Of a stretch of DNA of 64,000 nt, positions 17,289-25,515 are shown one piece after another (position 1 is the first letter of the stretch; each line of letters starts with the position of its first letter). This stretch comes from UBA5972 sp964600965 (GTDB lineage Bacteria > Pseudomonadota > Alphaproteobacteria > Rhodobacterales > Rhodobacteraceae), in NCBI GenBank assembly GCA_964600965.1, contig CAZRLO010000004.1:1-64000 (forward strand), given 5' to 3'. Both the position numbers and the translations under genes were made by a program. The notes under the pieces were generated by a model. It saw nothing but the letters and a program-made list of their open reading frames with translations. It had not been told where the DNA came from and did not search any database.

Positions 17289-18929
17289 ATGCGGTCTGGT
17301 GGCAATATTCTGGTGGATTGCCTGCTTGAACAAGGGGTGAGCACCGCCTTTGGCGTGCCGGGGGAAAGCTATCTGGATGTGCTGGACGCGCTTTTTTCGG
17401 TGCAGAACAGGTTGCGCCTGATCGGTGCGCGGCACGAAAGCGGTGCGGCCTTCATGGCCGAGGCATATGGCAAACTGACCGGCGTACCCGGCATTTGTTT
17501 CGTGACACGCGGGCCCGGGGCCTGCAACGCGTCGATCGGGGTTCACACGGCGGCGCAGAATTCGTCGCCGATGATCCTGTTCGTCGGGCAGATCGCGCGG
17601 GACATGCGCCAGCGCGAGGCATTTCAGGAAATCGACTATCGCGGTTTCTTTGGCGGTATTGCCAAATGGGTGACCGAGATCGACCGCGTCGACCGCATCC
17701 CCGAAACCATCGCCCGCGCCTTTGCCACCGCCTTGTCCGGCCGTCCCGGCCCGGTCGTGATCGCGCTGCCCGAGGATATGCTGCGCGAACAATGCGCCGC
17801 AAAAGCCGCCCAGCGCGTGGTCGTGCCGCTGGCGGTACCGGCGGCCACGGCCTTGGATGATGCTTCAGCTTTGCTCCGTAAGGCATTGAAACCGCTAATT
17901 TTAGTTGGCGGTGGTGGGTGGAATGATGCGGCGCGGGCCGATTTGCGCACCTTCGCAGAAGCCAACCATCTGCCGGTGGCGGTGGCGTTCCGCTCGCAGG
18001 ACCTGATCGACAATTCCAGCCCCAGCTATGTTGGCGACGCCGGTGTCGGCACGGCCGCCTATATGCCGGAACTGCTGCGCGAGGCCGATCTGATCCTTGC
18101 CATCAACATTCGGTTCGGGGAAACCGTCACCGATGGCTGGTCACTGTTTGACGTGCCGCGCATGGCCGCGACGCTGATCCATTCCCATGCCTCTGCGGCG
18201 GAGATCGGCAAGATCTATCAGCCTGACGTGGCGCTGCAATGCGGCCCGGCAGCGCTGCTGCAGGCGCTGGCACAGGGGCCGGTGCTGGGCGACTGGCGCG
18301 ACTGGAGCCGCGCGGCGCGGGCATCGTTCGTGGCAATGCAGCGCACCACCAATCAGCGCGGTGCGGTCAACATGGCCGAGATCACCCGCTGGCTCGACCG
18401 GGAACTGGCGGAGGATGTGATCGTCACCAACGGCGCGGGCAACTTTTCGGCGTGGCCGTCGAAATTCCTGACTTATTCCGCCCCCCGGCGCCTGCTGGCC
18501 CCGCAAAGCGGCGCGATGGGGGCCGGGCTGCCGGCGGCCATCGCCGCGCGGGCGGCGCATCCGGACCGACAGGTGGTGTGCTTTGCCGGTGACGGTGATC
18601 TGCAAATGAGCCTGCCCGAACTTGGCGCGGCCATGCAGGAGGGCCTGCAACCGATAATCCTGTTACTGAACAACGGGCTCTATGGCACCATTCGTGCGCA
18701 TCAGGCGCGGAATTACCCCGGTCGACGGCTCGCCACCACGATCCATAACCCCGATTTTGTGGCGCTGGCGCAATCCTATGGCTTTTTTGCCGCAAGGGTG
18801 ACCCAGACCGCCGAATTCGCCCAAGCCTTCCGGCGCGCGGCCGCAAGCGGCTCGGGCGGCCTCGTGGAGCTGATGATCGACCCGCGCGACATCTCGGCCT
18901 TCAGCCGGATTGACGAGGGCGAAGGATGA
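17289..18929 (+). CDS. Acetolactate-synthase-like thiamine-pyrophosphate enzyme
   Basis: This 546-residue TPP-dependent enzyme has the three-domain order of acetolactate synthase, benzoylformate decarboxylase and relatives. The N-terminal domain has FGVPGESYLDVLDAL and GARHESGAAFMAEAYGK, the latter carrying the glutamate that activates the cofactor. The TPP-binding domain has GAGNFSAWPSKF, then CFAGDGDLQMSLPEL and LLNNGLYGTIRAHQ, the GDG...NN pyrophosphate motif. The start at 17289 (MRSGGNILVDCL) is chosen over one 17 codons upstream because family similarity starts there. No small regulatory subunit gene (ilvN-type) follows, so a catabolic or 2-oxo-acid-processing role is as likely as branched-chain synthesis. 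It is divergent from a LuxR-type gene and followed by an FAD oxidoreductase. Confidence 0.85.
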   Translation: MRSGGNILVDCLLEQGVSTAFGVPGESYLDVLDALFSVQNRLRLIGARHESGAAFMAEAYGKLTGVPGICFVTRGPGACNASIGVHTAAQNSSPMILFVGQIARDMRQREAFQEIDYRGFFGGIAKWVTEIDRVDRIPETIARAFATALSGRPGPVVIALPEDMLREQCAAKAAQRVVVPLAVPAATALDDASALLRKALKPLILVGGGGWNDAARADLRTFAEANHLPVAVAFRSQDLIDNSSPSYVGDAGVGTAAYMPELLREADLILAINIRFGETVTDGWSLFDVPRMAATLIHSHASAAEIGKIYQPDVALQCGPAALLQALAQGPVLGDWRDWSRAARASFVAMQRTTNQRGAVNMAEITRWLDRELAEDVIVTNGAGNFSAWPSKFLTYSAPRRLLAPQSGAMGAGLPAAIAARAAHPDRQVVCFAGDGDLQMSLPELGAAMQEGLQPIILLLNNGLYGTIRAHQARNYPGRRLATTIHNPDFVALAQSYGFFAARVTQTAEFAQAFRRAAASGSGGLVELMIDPRDISAFSRIDEGEG

Positions 18930-19097
18930 ACGACGCAATCCGGGCGAAACCTTTCGTTAACCTTTGCAGTAATCCAACATTTCGGGTATTTGTATCCCTG
19001 AATTGCGCCGAAATCATTGAATTTTTCCGATATCCCGCCGAATTGTCCACATCGCGGCGCAAGCCGCAGGTGCCCCCGTGGCCCCGGCGATGACGTC

Positions 19098-20288
19098 GTG
19101 ACGCGGCCTTCCAACCCGCAAATCCTGATCATCGGCGGCGGTGTGATCGGTAACGCCATCGCCTATTTTTTGTCGCTGGACCCCGGGCTGCGTGATCAGA
19201 TCGTTGTGGTCGAGCGCGATCCGACGTTTCGAACCGCGTCGACCGCATTATCCGCCGCGTCCATCCGAACCCAGTTTTCCAACGCGCTGAACGTGCAAAT
19301 CTCGAAATTCGGTGCCGAATTCATCCGCAATTTCAGCGGCTTGTTTTCACAAGCTGATCCCGGGCCGGATCTGGAATTTCGTGAAAACGGCTATCTGTTT
19401 CTGGCCGGGACCCAGGAGCAGGCGGCGCTGATCCGGGAAAACCACGCCATACAATCCGCCGCCGGGGCCGATGTGATCCTGCTGGAACCCGCTGCGATCC
19501 GCGACCGGTTCGGATATCTGAATACCAGTGACCTGCGGCTTGGTGCGCTGGGCGTCCGGGGCGAGGGGTGGTTTGACAACATGGGGCTGCATGGCGGGCT
19601 CAGGCGGCTTGCCAAGGGGCAGGGCGCCCGTTTCGTGACCGACGAGGTGGTCGGGTTCGACATGGCCGACAGGCGGCTTGTGGCGGCGCGCATGGCCTCG
19701 GGCGAAAGGCTGGTCGCGGGCGAATTCATCAATGCCGCGGGTCCGCGGGCCGCTGCACTGGCCCGTCTGGCGGGCGTTGCGCTGCCGATTGAGGCCCGCA
19801 AGCGCACCACCTTCGCGTTTCAGACGCCCGAGCCGCCACCGCCCGACGCGCCCCTGATGGTGGACCCGACGGGATTTTATGTGCGCCCGGAGCGGGATTT
19901 CTGGATCGGCGCGTGCCAGCCCGATCCGGACCCGATGGTGGATGCCGACGATTTCACCCCGACTTACGCCGAGTTTGACGAAACGCTCTGGCCGGGCCTT
20001 GCCGCGCGATCGCCGCTGTTTGAGGCGATGAAATTTCGCCGCGCCTGGGCCGGGCATTATGCCTATAACGTGTTGGACCAGAATGCCGTGCTGGGGCGGC
20101 ATCCCGAAGTCGACAACCTGATATTTGCCAACGGCTTTTCCGGGCACGGTCTGCAGCAGGCACCGGCCGTCGGTCGCGGGATTGCCGAGCTCATCCGTTT
20201 CGGCCGTTACACCAGCCTGGACCTTGCACCGCTTGGATATGAACGAATCATAAGTGGCCGGCCTTTTAATGAACGCAACGTGGTATGA
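19098..20288 (+). CDS. FAD-dependent DAO-family oxidoreductase
   Basis: This 396-residue flavoenzyme of the D-amino-acid oxidase/sarcosine oxidase/glycine oxidase group starts almost directly with the dinucleotide-binding motif ILIIGGGVIGNAIAYFLS (GxGxxG). VVVERDPTF, the conserved SAASIRTQFSNALN segment, and the C-terminal ANGFSGHGLQQAPAVGRGIA (the FAD-contacting GxSGHGxQxAP block) follow. It should oxidise a secondary or primary amine or amino acid using O2 or an electron acceptor. The start is uncertain: GTG at 19098 gives a normal length, while an ATG at 19017 adds 27 poorly conserved residues. It lies 168 bases after the TPP enzyme on the same strand, possibly the same transcript. The substrate is unknown. 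Confidence 0.83.
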   Translation: MTRPSNPQILIIGGGVIGNAIAYFLSLDPGLRDQIVVVERDPTFRTASTALSAASIRTQFSNALNVQISKFGAEFIRNFSGLFSQADPGPDLEFRENGYLFLAGTQEQAALIRENHAIQSAAGADVILLEPAAIRDRFGYLNTSDLRLGALGVRGEGWFDNMGLHGGLRRLAKGQGARFVTDEVVGFDMADRRLVAARMASGERLVAGEFINAAGPRAAALARLAGVALPIEARKRTTFAFQTPEPPPPDAPLMVDPTGFYVRPERDFWIGACQPDPDPMVDADDFTPTYAEFDETLWPGLAARSPLFEAMKFRRAWAGHYAYNVLDQNAVLGRHPEVDNLIFANGFSGHGLQQAPAVGRGIAELIRFGRYTSLDLAPLGYERIISGRPFNERNVV

Positions 20289-20373
20289 GGGTATTGCAAA
20301 GCTTTGATATATATGGGAATACACGATTTTACATAATATTCATTATGCGACTGATACCATGGTGCGAAATCCC

Positions 20374-21438
20374 CTAGAGCCGCCGTGCGACCAGGGCCCC
20401 TGCCAGAACCGTGCCGATGATTCTGAAAACATGCATCATCGTCACGAAGGCCGGATTGGCATCGAGGCTAAGCGCGATCAGCGCCGTCTCGGTCACGCCG
20501 CCCGGCGCAAACGAGATCAACAGCACGTCAAACGGTAACCCGGTCAACGGCGCCAGCAACAGAACCAGCGCCGCGTCCAGCGCCAGCATTGCCGTGACCG
20601 ACAGCACGGCAAGCCCGAACGTGCGCAACAGCAGACGCGGCGGAAACCCGGCGAATCTTCCGCCCAGCCCCGCGCCGACCACCACCTGCGCGGCGGCGAC
20701 CAGCCATGCCGGCGGAACCGCAGCGGTCCACCCGCCCAGATGGCCCAGCGCGCTGAGGATCAACGGCCCGACCAGAATGCCGGCCGGCAACCGAAGCGCC
20801 CTGCCCCCGGCCTGTCCGAAAATCGCCGCCCCCAACAGGATCAGCGCGTCTGAGCCTGTAACGCCCGGGCGCGCACCCTCAAGGGTCATGCCCGCCGCAC
20901 TTCCGACCTGTTCCCCGGTGAAAATCAAGAACAGGGTCGGCAGAACCGTAATCACCAGCGCGATGCGCGAGAATTGCTGAAGGCCAAGAATCCGCGCATC
21001 GCAGCCGGCCCTTTCGCCCATGGCAATGCTTTCGATCAACCCGCCGGGCATGGCCGCAAAAAAAGCGGTCGGGCGGTCATAGCCGCCAATCCGGCGGAAA
21101 ATCGCGAAATTGACCAGCAGCGCGGCCGCGACAAAAACCGGTATCCCCAGCACGGCAAACCGGTGATCCCACATGCGACCGGCAAACTCTGCGCTGAACG
21201 CGGCGCCGATCGCGACTCCGATGACCGCGACGAACAGATTGCGCAGCCCCATTGGCAGGACCGGTGAAATCCCAACGACGGCGACGCGCCCCAGCGCCGC
21301 CATCGCCGATGCGCCAAAGGCTCCCAGCAGAAATGGCATCGGCGCCCCGAGCCGCGATGCCACCCCTGCACCCGCGGCACCGATCAAAACCGCAAAACCG
21401 GTTTCGGCAAGTGTGGTCGGGGTCAGGCGCGCGCTCAT
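20374..21438 (-). CDS. AbrB-family membrane protein (duplicated AbrB transporter-like)
   Basis: This 354-residue integral membrane protein has about ten hydrophobic segments. It matches the AbrB/'ammonia monooxygenase' membrane family (not the DNA-binding AbrB), whose two internal repeats each begin with a glycine/leucine-rich helix: LGAPMPFLLGAFGASAMAAL in the first half and LRLPAGILVGPLILSALGHL in the second. AMPGGLIESIAMGER and SFAPGGVTETALIALSLD are the paired PGG-x-x-E motifs typical of these repeats. The ATG at 21438 is preferred over one 20 codons upstream because it starts at the conserved part. The family is thought to be a transporter or regulator with unknown substrate. The gene is convergent with the FAD oxidoreductase. 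Confidence 0.85.
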   Translation of the reverse strand: MSARLTPTTLAETGFAVLIGAAGAGVASRLGAPMPFLLGAFGASAMAALGRVAVVGISPVLPMGLRNLFVAVIGVAIGAAFSAEFAGRMWDHRFAVLGIPVFVAAALLVNFAIFRRIGGYDRPTAFFAAMPGGLIESIAMGERAGCDARILGLQQFSRIALVITVLPTLFLIFTGEQVGSAAGMTLEGARPGVTGSDALILLGAAIFGQAGGRALRLPAGILVGPLILSALGHLGGWTAAVPPAWLVAAAQVVVGAGLGGRFAGFPPRLLLRTFGLAVLSVTAMLALDAALVLLLAPLTGLPFDVLLISFAPGGVTETALIALSLDANPAFVTMMHVFRIIGTVLAGALVARRL

Positions 21439-21680
21439 GCACCCCAGAATGGCACGATTGGCGCGAAAATCGGGCCTAAACCCGCTTTGAAGCGGCATAT
21501 TTCTTGAATTTGTAACAAAATGTTCAAATTTCCTGTTTACAGAGGCGAGCCTCGGTTTCTAAACTCAGGGTTGTTATAAAATGGGAACCGAAAGGCGATT
21601 CCGGCAATTTTCCAGTTTGAGTCCGAGTTTTTTGTATTTTTGTGCAGCCGATTTTACCTGATCTTCAGGAAAGCGACACA

Positions 21681-22139
21681 ATGATCATCAACCACGATTT
21701 CGGGGCCTCGGGCCGATTGTCCCGGCGACTGGCACAGGTCGGGTTCGGGGAATTTCGGGCCGAAAATGCAGCCGATACATTGATGGTGGGGTTTGACGGC
21801 CCGACCAGTCTTGTCGGTTTTCGCAACGAACCCGATCACGCGATCTATCTTTCGGCGGCGCGATTTCTGGCGCTGACGGGGCCCGGGTTTCTTGGCCTGG
21901 ATGCACAGGTCGTTTTGACACCGCTGGTTTCAAATGGCCACGACGTGCTTGATTTTGCCGCCGTTCTGGATCGTTTCGGATTTCGCGGCCGCTACCGCGC
22001 CGTGATCCGGCACCTGCCCGACCGCGATCTGGTGACACGCGAAGTTCGCGTCGCGTTTCCGAACCTCGACTTCGCCGTCGTGGAAATCGGCGACGGTGAC
22101 GTTGGCCCGGTTGCCCGGAACGCGCCTTCAGGCGGCTGA
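21681..22139 (+). CDS. Conserved-looking hypothetical protein, 152 residues
   Basis: I do not recognise a family. The 152-residue product is soluble, acidic to neutral, without signal peptide or membrane helix. It has a regular beta-rich pattern (TLMVGFDGPTSLVGFRNEPD, VVLTPLVSNGHDVLDF, RYRAVIRHLPDRDLVTREVR). The ATG at 21681 follows CAGGAAAGCGACACA, a plausible Shine-Dalgarno; an upstream in-frame start adds 13 residues. Its codon use is GC-rich at third positions like neighbours, supporting real coding. It sits after an AT-rich promoter-like region (TATAAA at about 21575) and its last 12 bases overlap the convergent PLP enzyme. Function is unknown. Confidence 0.55.
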   Translation: MIINHDFGASGRLSRRLAQVGFGEFRAENAADTLMVGFDGPTSLVGFRNEPDHAIYLSAARFLALTGPGFLGLDAQVVLTPLVSNGHDVLDFAAVLDRFGFRGRYRAVIRHLPDRDLVTREVRVAFPNLDFAVVEIGDGDVGPVARNAPSGG

Positions 22140-23312
22140 TGCCGCGTCGATGGCGGCTTGCAGTTCACGCCATATCGTTGCGGCGTCCTCGATCCCGACG
22201 GACAGGCGGAAAAATCCCTCGGTGATCCCAAAGGCAACGCGCGTTGCGGCGGGCAATGCGCGGTGCGATGACGATGCGGGATGCGACAGCGTCGTGCTGA
22301 CATCGCCCAGGGTCGGGGCAAAGGCGATCCGGGGGGCTGCCCGTGTCAGCGCGTTTGCCGCCACGCGTCCGCCGCCTATACGAAAACTGACCATGTTGCC
22401 GCAGGTGGCGCCAAACAGCGCCTTGGCGCGGGCATGGTCGGGATGGTCGGCCCGGCCCGGGTAGAATACCGCCTCGACCCCGGCGTGATCCGCCAGCCGG
22501 TCCGCCAGAAACGCCGCGTTCCGGCACGCTTGATCGAACCGCAGGTCAAACGTGTAAAGCCCGCGTTCGGCCAGCCAGCATTCCTGTGGCGCGGGGCTAA
22601 GACCCCAGGTGGTGGCGATATCGCGCAGCCTTTCGCCATGCGCCGGGTCCCTTGCAGCCGCATAGCCCAGCGTGACATCGGCATGCCCCGCCAGCAATTT
22701 GGTGACGGAATGCACCACGATATCGGCGCCCTGCCCCAGTGGCTGAAACGCGCGCGGCGTGGTAAAGGTATTGTCCACGATCAGCGTCAGGGCATGTTCC
22801 CGCGCGATCCTTGCAATGGCGGTGAAATCGGCGATGCGCAGGGTCGGGTTCGAGACGAGCTCGATCAGAATGGCGCGGGTCTTGCCGGTGACGGCGCGCC
22901 CGAACGCCGTGGCATCCGTCGGATCGGCCAGATCGGCCGCGATCCCGAGACGCGGAAAATCCGAGGTCAGCAGCCGCAGCGACCGGCCATAAAGCTGGTC
23001 CCCGGCAAGCACCCGGTCCCCGGCCCCAAGCGATGCCAGCAGCGCGGACGTTATTGCCGACATGCCCGACCCGGTGATGATGCCACCGGTCGTGCCTTCC
23101 ATGCCGTCGATCAGCGTGGCCAGTTGGCTGGCGTTGGGATGGCCCTCGCGGGCGTAGGAATATCCGGCGCTGCGCCCCTCATAAAGATCATCCAGCGCGT
23201 CAGGGTCCGGCGTTCGATAGACCACCGACGGAAAGATCGGCGTCACCATCGGCCGGCTGGCGGACTCGGGCAATTGTTGTCGGCGCAGCGGGCGGCGGGT
23301 CTTGTCGGTCAT
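22128..23312 (-). CDS. Cys/Met-metabolism PLP enzyme (cystathionine gamma-lyase/synthase-like)
   Basis: This 394-residue fold-type I PLP enzyme of the trans-sulfuration family includes cystathionine gamma-synthase, beta- and gamma-lyase and O-succinyl/acetyl-homoserine sulfhydrylase. Family landmarks are YSYAREGHPNASQLATLID, GIITGSGMSAITSALLA, LIELVSNPTLRIADFTAIAR, LIVDNTFTTPRAFQPLG, and the cofactor lysine in VVHSVTKLLAGHADVTLG. C-terminal FFRLSVGIEDAATIWRELQA is the usual substrate-carboxylate block. I cannot separate the subfunctions by sequence. The YAREGHPN reading in place of the common YSRxxNPT is a small divergence. It is transcribed away from the VOC gene and convergent with the hypothetical gene at 21681. 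Confidence 0.88.
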   Translation of the reverse strand: MTDKTRRPLRRQQLPESASRPMVTPIFPSVVYRTPDPDALDDLYEGRSAGYSYAREGHPNASQLATLIDGMEGTTGGIITGSGMSAITSALLASLGAGDRVLAGDQLYGRSLRLLTSDFPRLGIAADLADPTDATAFGRAVTGKTRAILIELVSNPTLRIADFTAIARIAREHALTLIVDNTFTTPRAFQPLGQGADIVVHSVTKLLAGHADVTLGYAAARDPAHGERLRDIATTWGLSPAPQECWLAERGLYTFDLRFDQACRNAAFLADRLADHAGVEAVFYPGRADHPDHARAKALFGATCGNMVSFRIGGGRVAANALTRAAPRIAFAPTLGDVSTTLSHPASSSHRALPAATRVAFGITEGFFRLSVGIEDAATIWRELQAAIDAASAA

Positions 23313-23352
23313 GGGGTGGCCCCGTCATTGGATGGTGTGGATGTCCGAGGCG

Positions 23353-23901
23353 TCATATCCGGGCGGAATGCGCGGCCAGTTCGGCAATCGCATCCGCAAG
23401 ATGCTGGTCGGTCACATTCATGTCCCCGGCAGCAAGACGCAATTTATGCGCGCCGACCAGAACGTCGGTATGGCTGTAGCCCCGGGGAGGTTCGAATTTG
23501 AACACCGCAAGTTCGATCAGATGGCCCAGGGGTTCGCGAAAATAGAGCGAATCCATGAAGCCGCGATCGATATTGCCGGAATTCGCGTAACCCGCCGCCT
23601 TGAGCCGGGCCGCCGCCTGATTGTAGACGGCGCGCGATACGGTGAAGGCCAGATGATGCACGTTTCCGGGAACGCTCGGGTTGTTGGTATCGTCGGCGGC
23701 CCGGTCCTCGCGCGTGAAAACGGTGATCAGGCGGCCATCGCCGGGATCGAAGTAGAGGTGGTTGACCTCTGGCTGGTCGAGATTGGGTTGTTCGAGCACC
23801 AGCGGCATTCCCAGAACCCCGTTCCAGAAATCGATCGAGGTCTGCCGGTCGGCCCCGTTGAGTGTAATGTGGTGTACGCCCTGTACCTGCAATAACGCCA
23901 T
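23353..23901 (-). CDS. VOC/glyoxalase-superfamily metalloprotein
   Basis: This 182-residue protein has the vicinal-oxygen-chelate fold. The first beta-alpha unit (LLQVQGVHHITLNGADRQTS) carries a candidate metal histidine, and FWNGVLGMPLVLEQPN follows. The second module (NVHHLAFTVSRAVYNQAAAR) adds another histidine, and YFREPLGHLIELAVFKF holds the conserved metal-site glutamate in HLIEL. This suits a ring-cleaving dioxygenase, glyoxalase or fosfomycin-resistance-type enzyme, and the substrate cannot be told. The start at 23901 has a GGGGG-rich Shine-Dalgarno-like stretch upstream. It lies 40 bases upstream of the PLP enzyme on the same strand and may be co-transcribed with it. Confidence 0.88.
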   Translation of the reverse strand: MALLQVQGVHHITLNGADRQTSIDFWNGVLGMPLVLEQPNLDQPEVNHLYFDPGDGRLITVFTREDRAADDTNNPSVPGNVHHLAFTVSRAVYNQAAARLKAAGYANSGNIDRGFMDSLYFREPLGHLIELAVFKFEPPRGYSHTDVLVGAHKLRLAAGDMNVTDQHLADAIAELAAHSARI

Positions 23902-24008
23902 GATCGCCCCCCTGTTGCGGATACCCTGATGGCGCTCAGGCTAGGCGTTTTTGCCGGTCGCAGAAACCTTGATTTTCAAACGCGGCGCCGGTTTGCTATA
24001 GAACCGGC

Positions 24009-24758
24009 ATGGCCAAAGTTCTGCTATATGATTTTCTCGGCTCGATCTGTTCGCAGATGGCGCGGCTGGCGCTGGCCGAAAAGGGCGTGCGCTATACCCG
24101 GCAGAATGTCGATATCATGGAAACGCACGCGCAGTTTGAACCGTGGTACGTGGCGCTGAATCCCAAGGCCGTGGTGCCGACATTGCGGATCGATGATCAG
24201 ATCGTCACCGACACCAAGGACATTGTCGCGCGGGTGGACAGCGATTTCGACGGGCCGCCGCTGACGCCGCAAGCGCCGGGACTGATGCGCCAAATGATGA
24301 ACGATATCATGGGATTGCATTACGGTGTTCTACTTTATTCCGGCGGGCTGGGCCCGGACCGGACATCGGACACCATCATCGCGCGCGGGGAAATGCTGGC
24401 GCGCCTGCTGCACGAGAACCCGGCAATGGCGACGCTGCTGCAGGGGCGGATCGACGGCAACCGGCGTTTTCAGGCAATACTGGCGGACGCGGATGCGGTT
24501 GAAGGCCATATCGAGGCCGCCCGGGCGCTGGTCGGCACCCTGAACCAGGCGCTGTGCCGCCACCAATTCGTGGCCGATGCCGCCTATTCGCTGGCCGATA
24601 CTTTCGCCACCGCGGCGCTGGCCCGGTTCCGGTTGCACGGGTTCAGCCATTGGTGGCAGAACGGGCAAAACCCCGCGGTCGCCGCCTATCTGGACGCCAT
24701 GCGCGCGAGGCCAAGCTGGGAACAGGCGGGGGTCGTTGATTCGCGCGACCCGCGCTAG
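24009..24758 (+). CDS. Glutathione S-transferase family protein
   Basis: This 249-residue protein has an N-terminal thioredoxin-fold GST domain: AKVLLYDFLGSICSQMARLA, with serine/cysteine at the usual catalytic position (residues 12-14), LNPKAVVPTLRIDDQIVTDT with the cis-proline VPTL, and the ESxxI-like TDTKDIVARVD. An alpha-helical C-terminal domain follows (YSLADTFATAALARFRLHGF, with the N-capping ADxxxA pattern). It probably conjugates or reduces with glutathione in the cytoplasm. The last codon and stop (TAG at 24756-24758) run into a tRNA 3'-end-like sequence. The C-terminal few residues (DSRDPR) may thus not be ancestral, as would result if the end of the gene were remodelled by insertion or deletion at a tRNA. 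Confidence 0.87.
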   Translation: MAKVLLYDFLGSICSQMARLALAEKGVRYTRQNVDIMETHAQFEPWYVALNPKAVVPTLRIDDQIVTDTKDIVARVDSDFDGPPLTPQAPGLMRQMMNDIMGLHYGVLLYSGGLGPDRTSDTIIARGEMLARLLHENPAMATLLQGRIDGNRRFQAILADADAVEGHIEAARALVGTLNQALCRHQFVADAAYSLADTFATAALARFRLHGFSHWWQNGQNPAVAAYLDAMRARPSWEQAGVVDSRDPR

Positions 24759-24784
24759 GGGTTCGAATCCCCGGGTTGGATCCA
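24757..24784 (+). other. tRNA 3'-end-like fragment (T-arm plus acceptor-CCA)
   Basis: The sequence AGGGGTTCGAATCCCCG is a T-arm (TTCGAAT loop, 4-5 bp stem). It is followed at exact tRNA spacing by seven acceptor bases (GGTTGGA), one discriminator base (T) and CCA. No matching 5' acceptor strand (TCCAACC), D-arm or anticodon arm is found in the 90 bases upstream, which are coding sequence of the GST. This looks like a tRNA 3' relic, as left at integration sites, not a functional tRNA. Confidence 0.5.
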
Positions 24785-24831
24785 CGGGAAATTTGCTTTC
24801 AGGATCAAATTACCACGACATTCGACTTGCC

Positions 24832-25515
24832 CTAGCCGCCCGCGCGGATCGTCACCGACTTCATGTAATCGGGGTTCGCAACCAGCCCGTTCTGCGCGAC
24901 CGATCCTTTCTTGATCGCGTCCACGACGTCCTGACCGGAAATGACGCGCCCGACGATGGTATAGTCGCGGTTCAGGTAATGCGCGGCGTCGAACATGATG
25001 AAAAACTGGGAATTGGCCGAATTGACCTGCTGCGAGCGGGCCATGCCAACCATCCCCGCGTCAAATGCAAGGTCCGAGAATTCCGCCTGAAGATCGGGCA
25101 TATCCGATCCCCCGCTGCCCGCCCGCGACGTGTCGTCTGCGTCGTGGTGGCCGTATCTGACGTCTCCGGTCTGGGCCATGAATCCGTCGATCACCCGGTG
25201 AAAAATCACGCCGTCGTATTTGCCCGCGAGCGCCAGCGCCTTGATGCGTGCGGCGTGATTTGGGGCCACGTCGGCCAAAAGCTCGATCTCGATGATGCCG
25301 CTGGATTGGCCGGCGACTTCGATCACCAGAATGTCGTTGGCGGGCGCGGCGATGGCCGCAACCGACGACGCGGCGGGTGCCGCCGGTTCCTGGATGGCGG
25401 CGACCGGCTGATCGGGCGTGGGTTCAGGGGTTGGCCAGGTCAGCCAGAACGCCGCGATGACCGCGACGGTCACCGCACCGACGATGGCCAGAACGATGCT
25501 GCGAAGCGACATCAT
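24832..25515 (-). CDS. Cyclophilin-type peptidyl-prolyl isomerase, membrane-anchored or exported
   Basis: This 227-residue protein has an N-terminal hydrophobic segment (SIVLAIVGAVTVAVIAAFWL, residues 5-24) and a Pro/Ala-rich linker to about residue 60. It ends in a cyclophilin domain with FHRVIDGFMAQTGDV, SGGSDMPDLQAEF, GMARSQQVNSANSQFFIMF and YTIVGRVISGQDVVDAI. The catalytic Arg in FHRVI and the Gln in FMAQTGD are present. It therefore probably acts on folding proteins in the periplasm, tethered or secreted. Its start overlaps the stop of the upstream cyclophilin by four bases (ATGA), so this appears to be a duplicated pair with one cytoplasmic and one exported version. The start could be either of two adjacent methionines. 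Confidence 0.92.
   Translation of the reverse strand: MMSLRSIVLAIVGAVTVAVIAAFWLTWPTPEPTPDQPVAAIQEPAAPAASSVAAIAAPANDILVIEVAGQSSGIIEIELLADVAPNHAARIKALALAGKYDGVIFHRVIDGFMAQTGDVRYGHHDADDTSRAGSGGSDMPDLQAEFSDLAFDAGMVGMARSQQVNSANSQFFIMFDAAHYLNRDYTIVGRVISGQDVVDAIKKGSVAQNGLVANPDYMKSVTIRAGG

Noticed and set aside
18926..19093. 55-codon frame overlapping the TPP enzyme stop by ATGA
   Set aside because: No family likeness or hydrophobic segment, and no own Shine-Dalgarno other than coupling. It may just be spacer sequence, so I did not call it.
24690..24784. Complete tRNA gene at the end of the GST gene
   Set aside because: Only the T-arm and 3' acceptor fit; no 5' acceptor, D-arm or anticodon stem-loop can be formed from the upstream bases.
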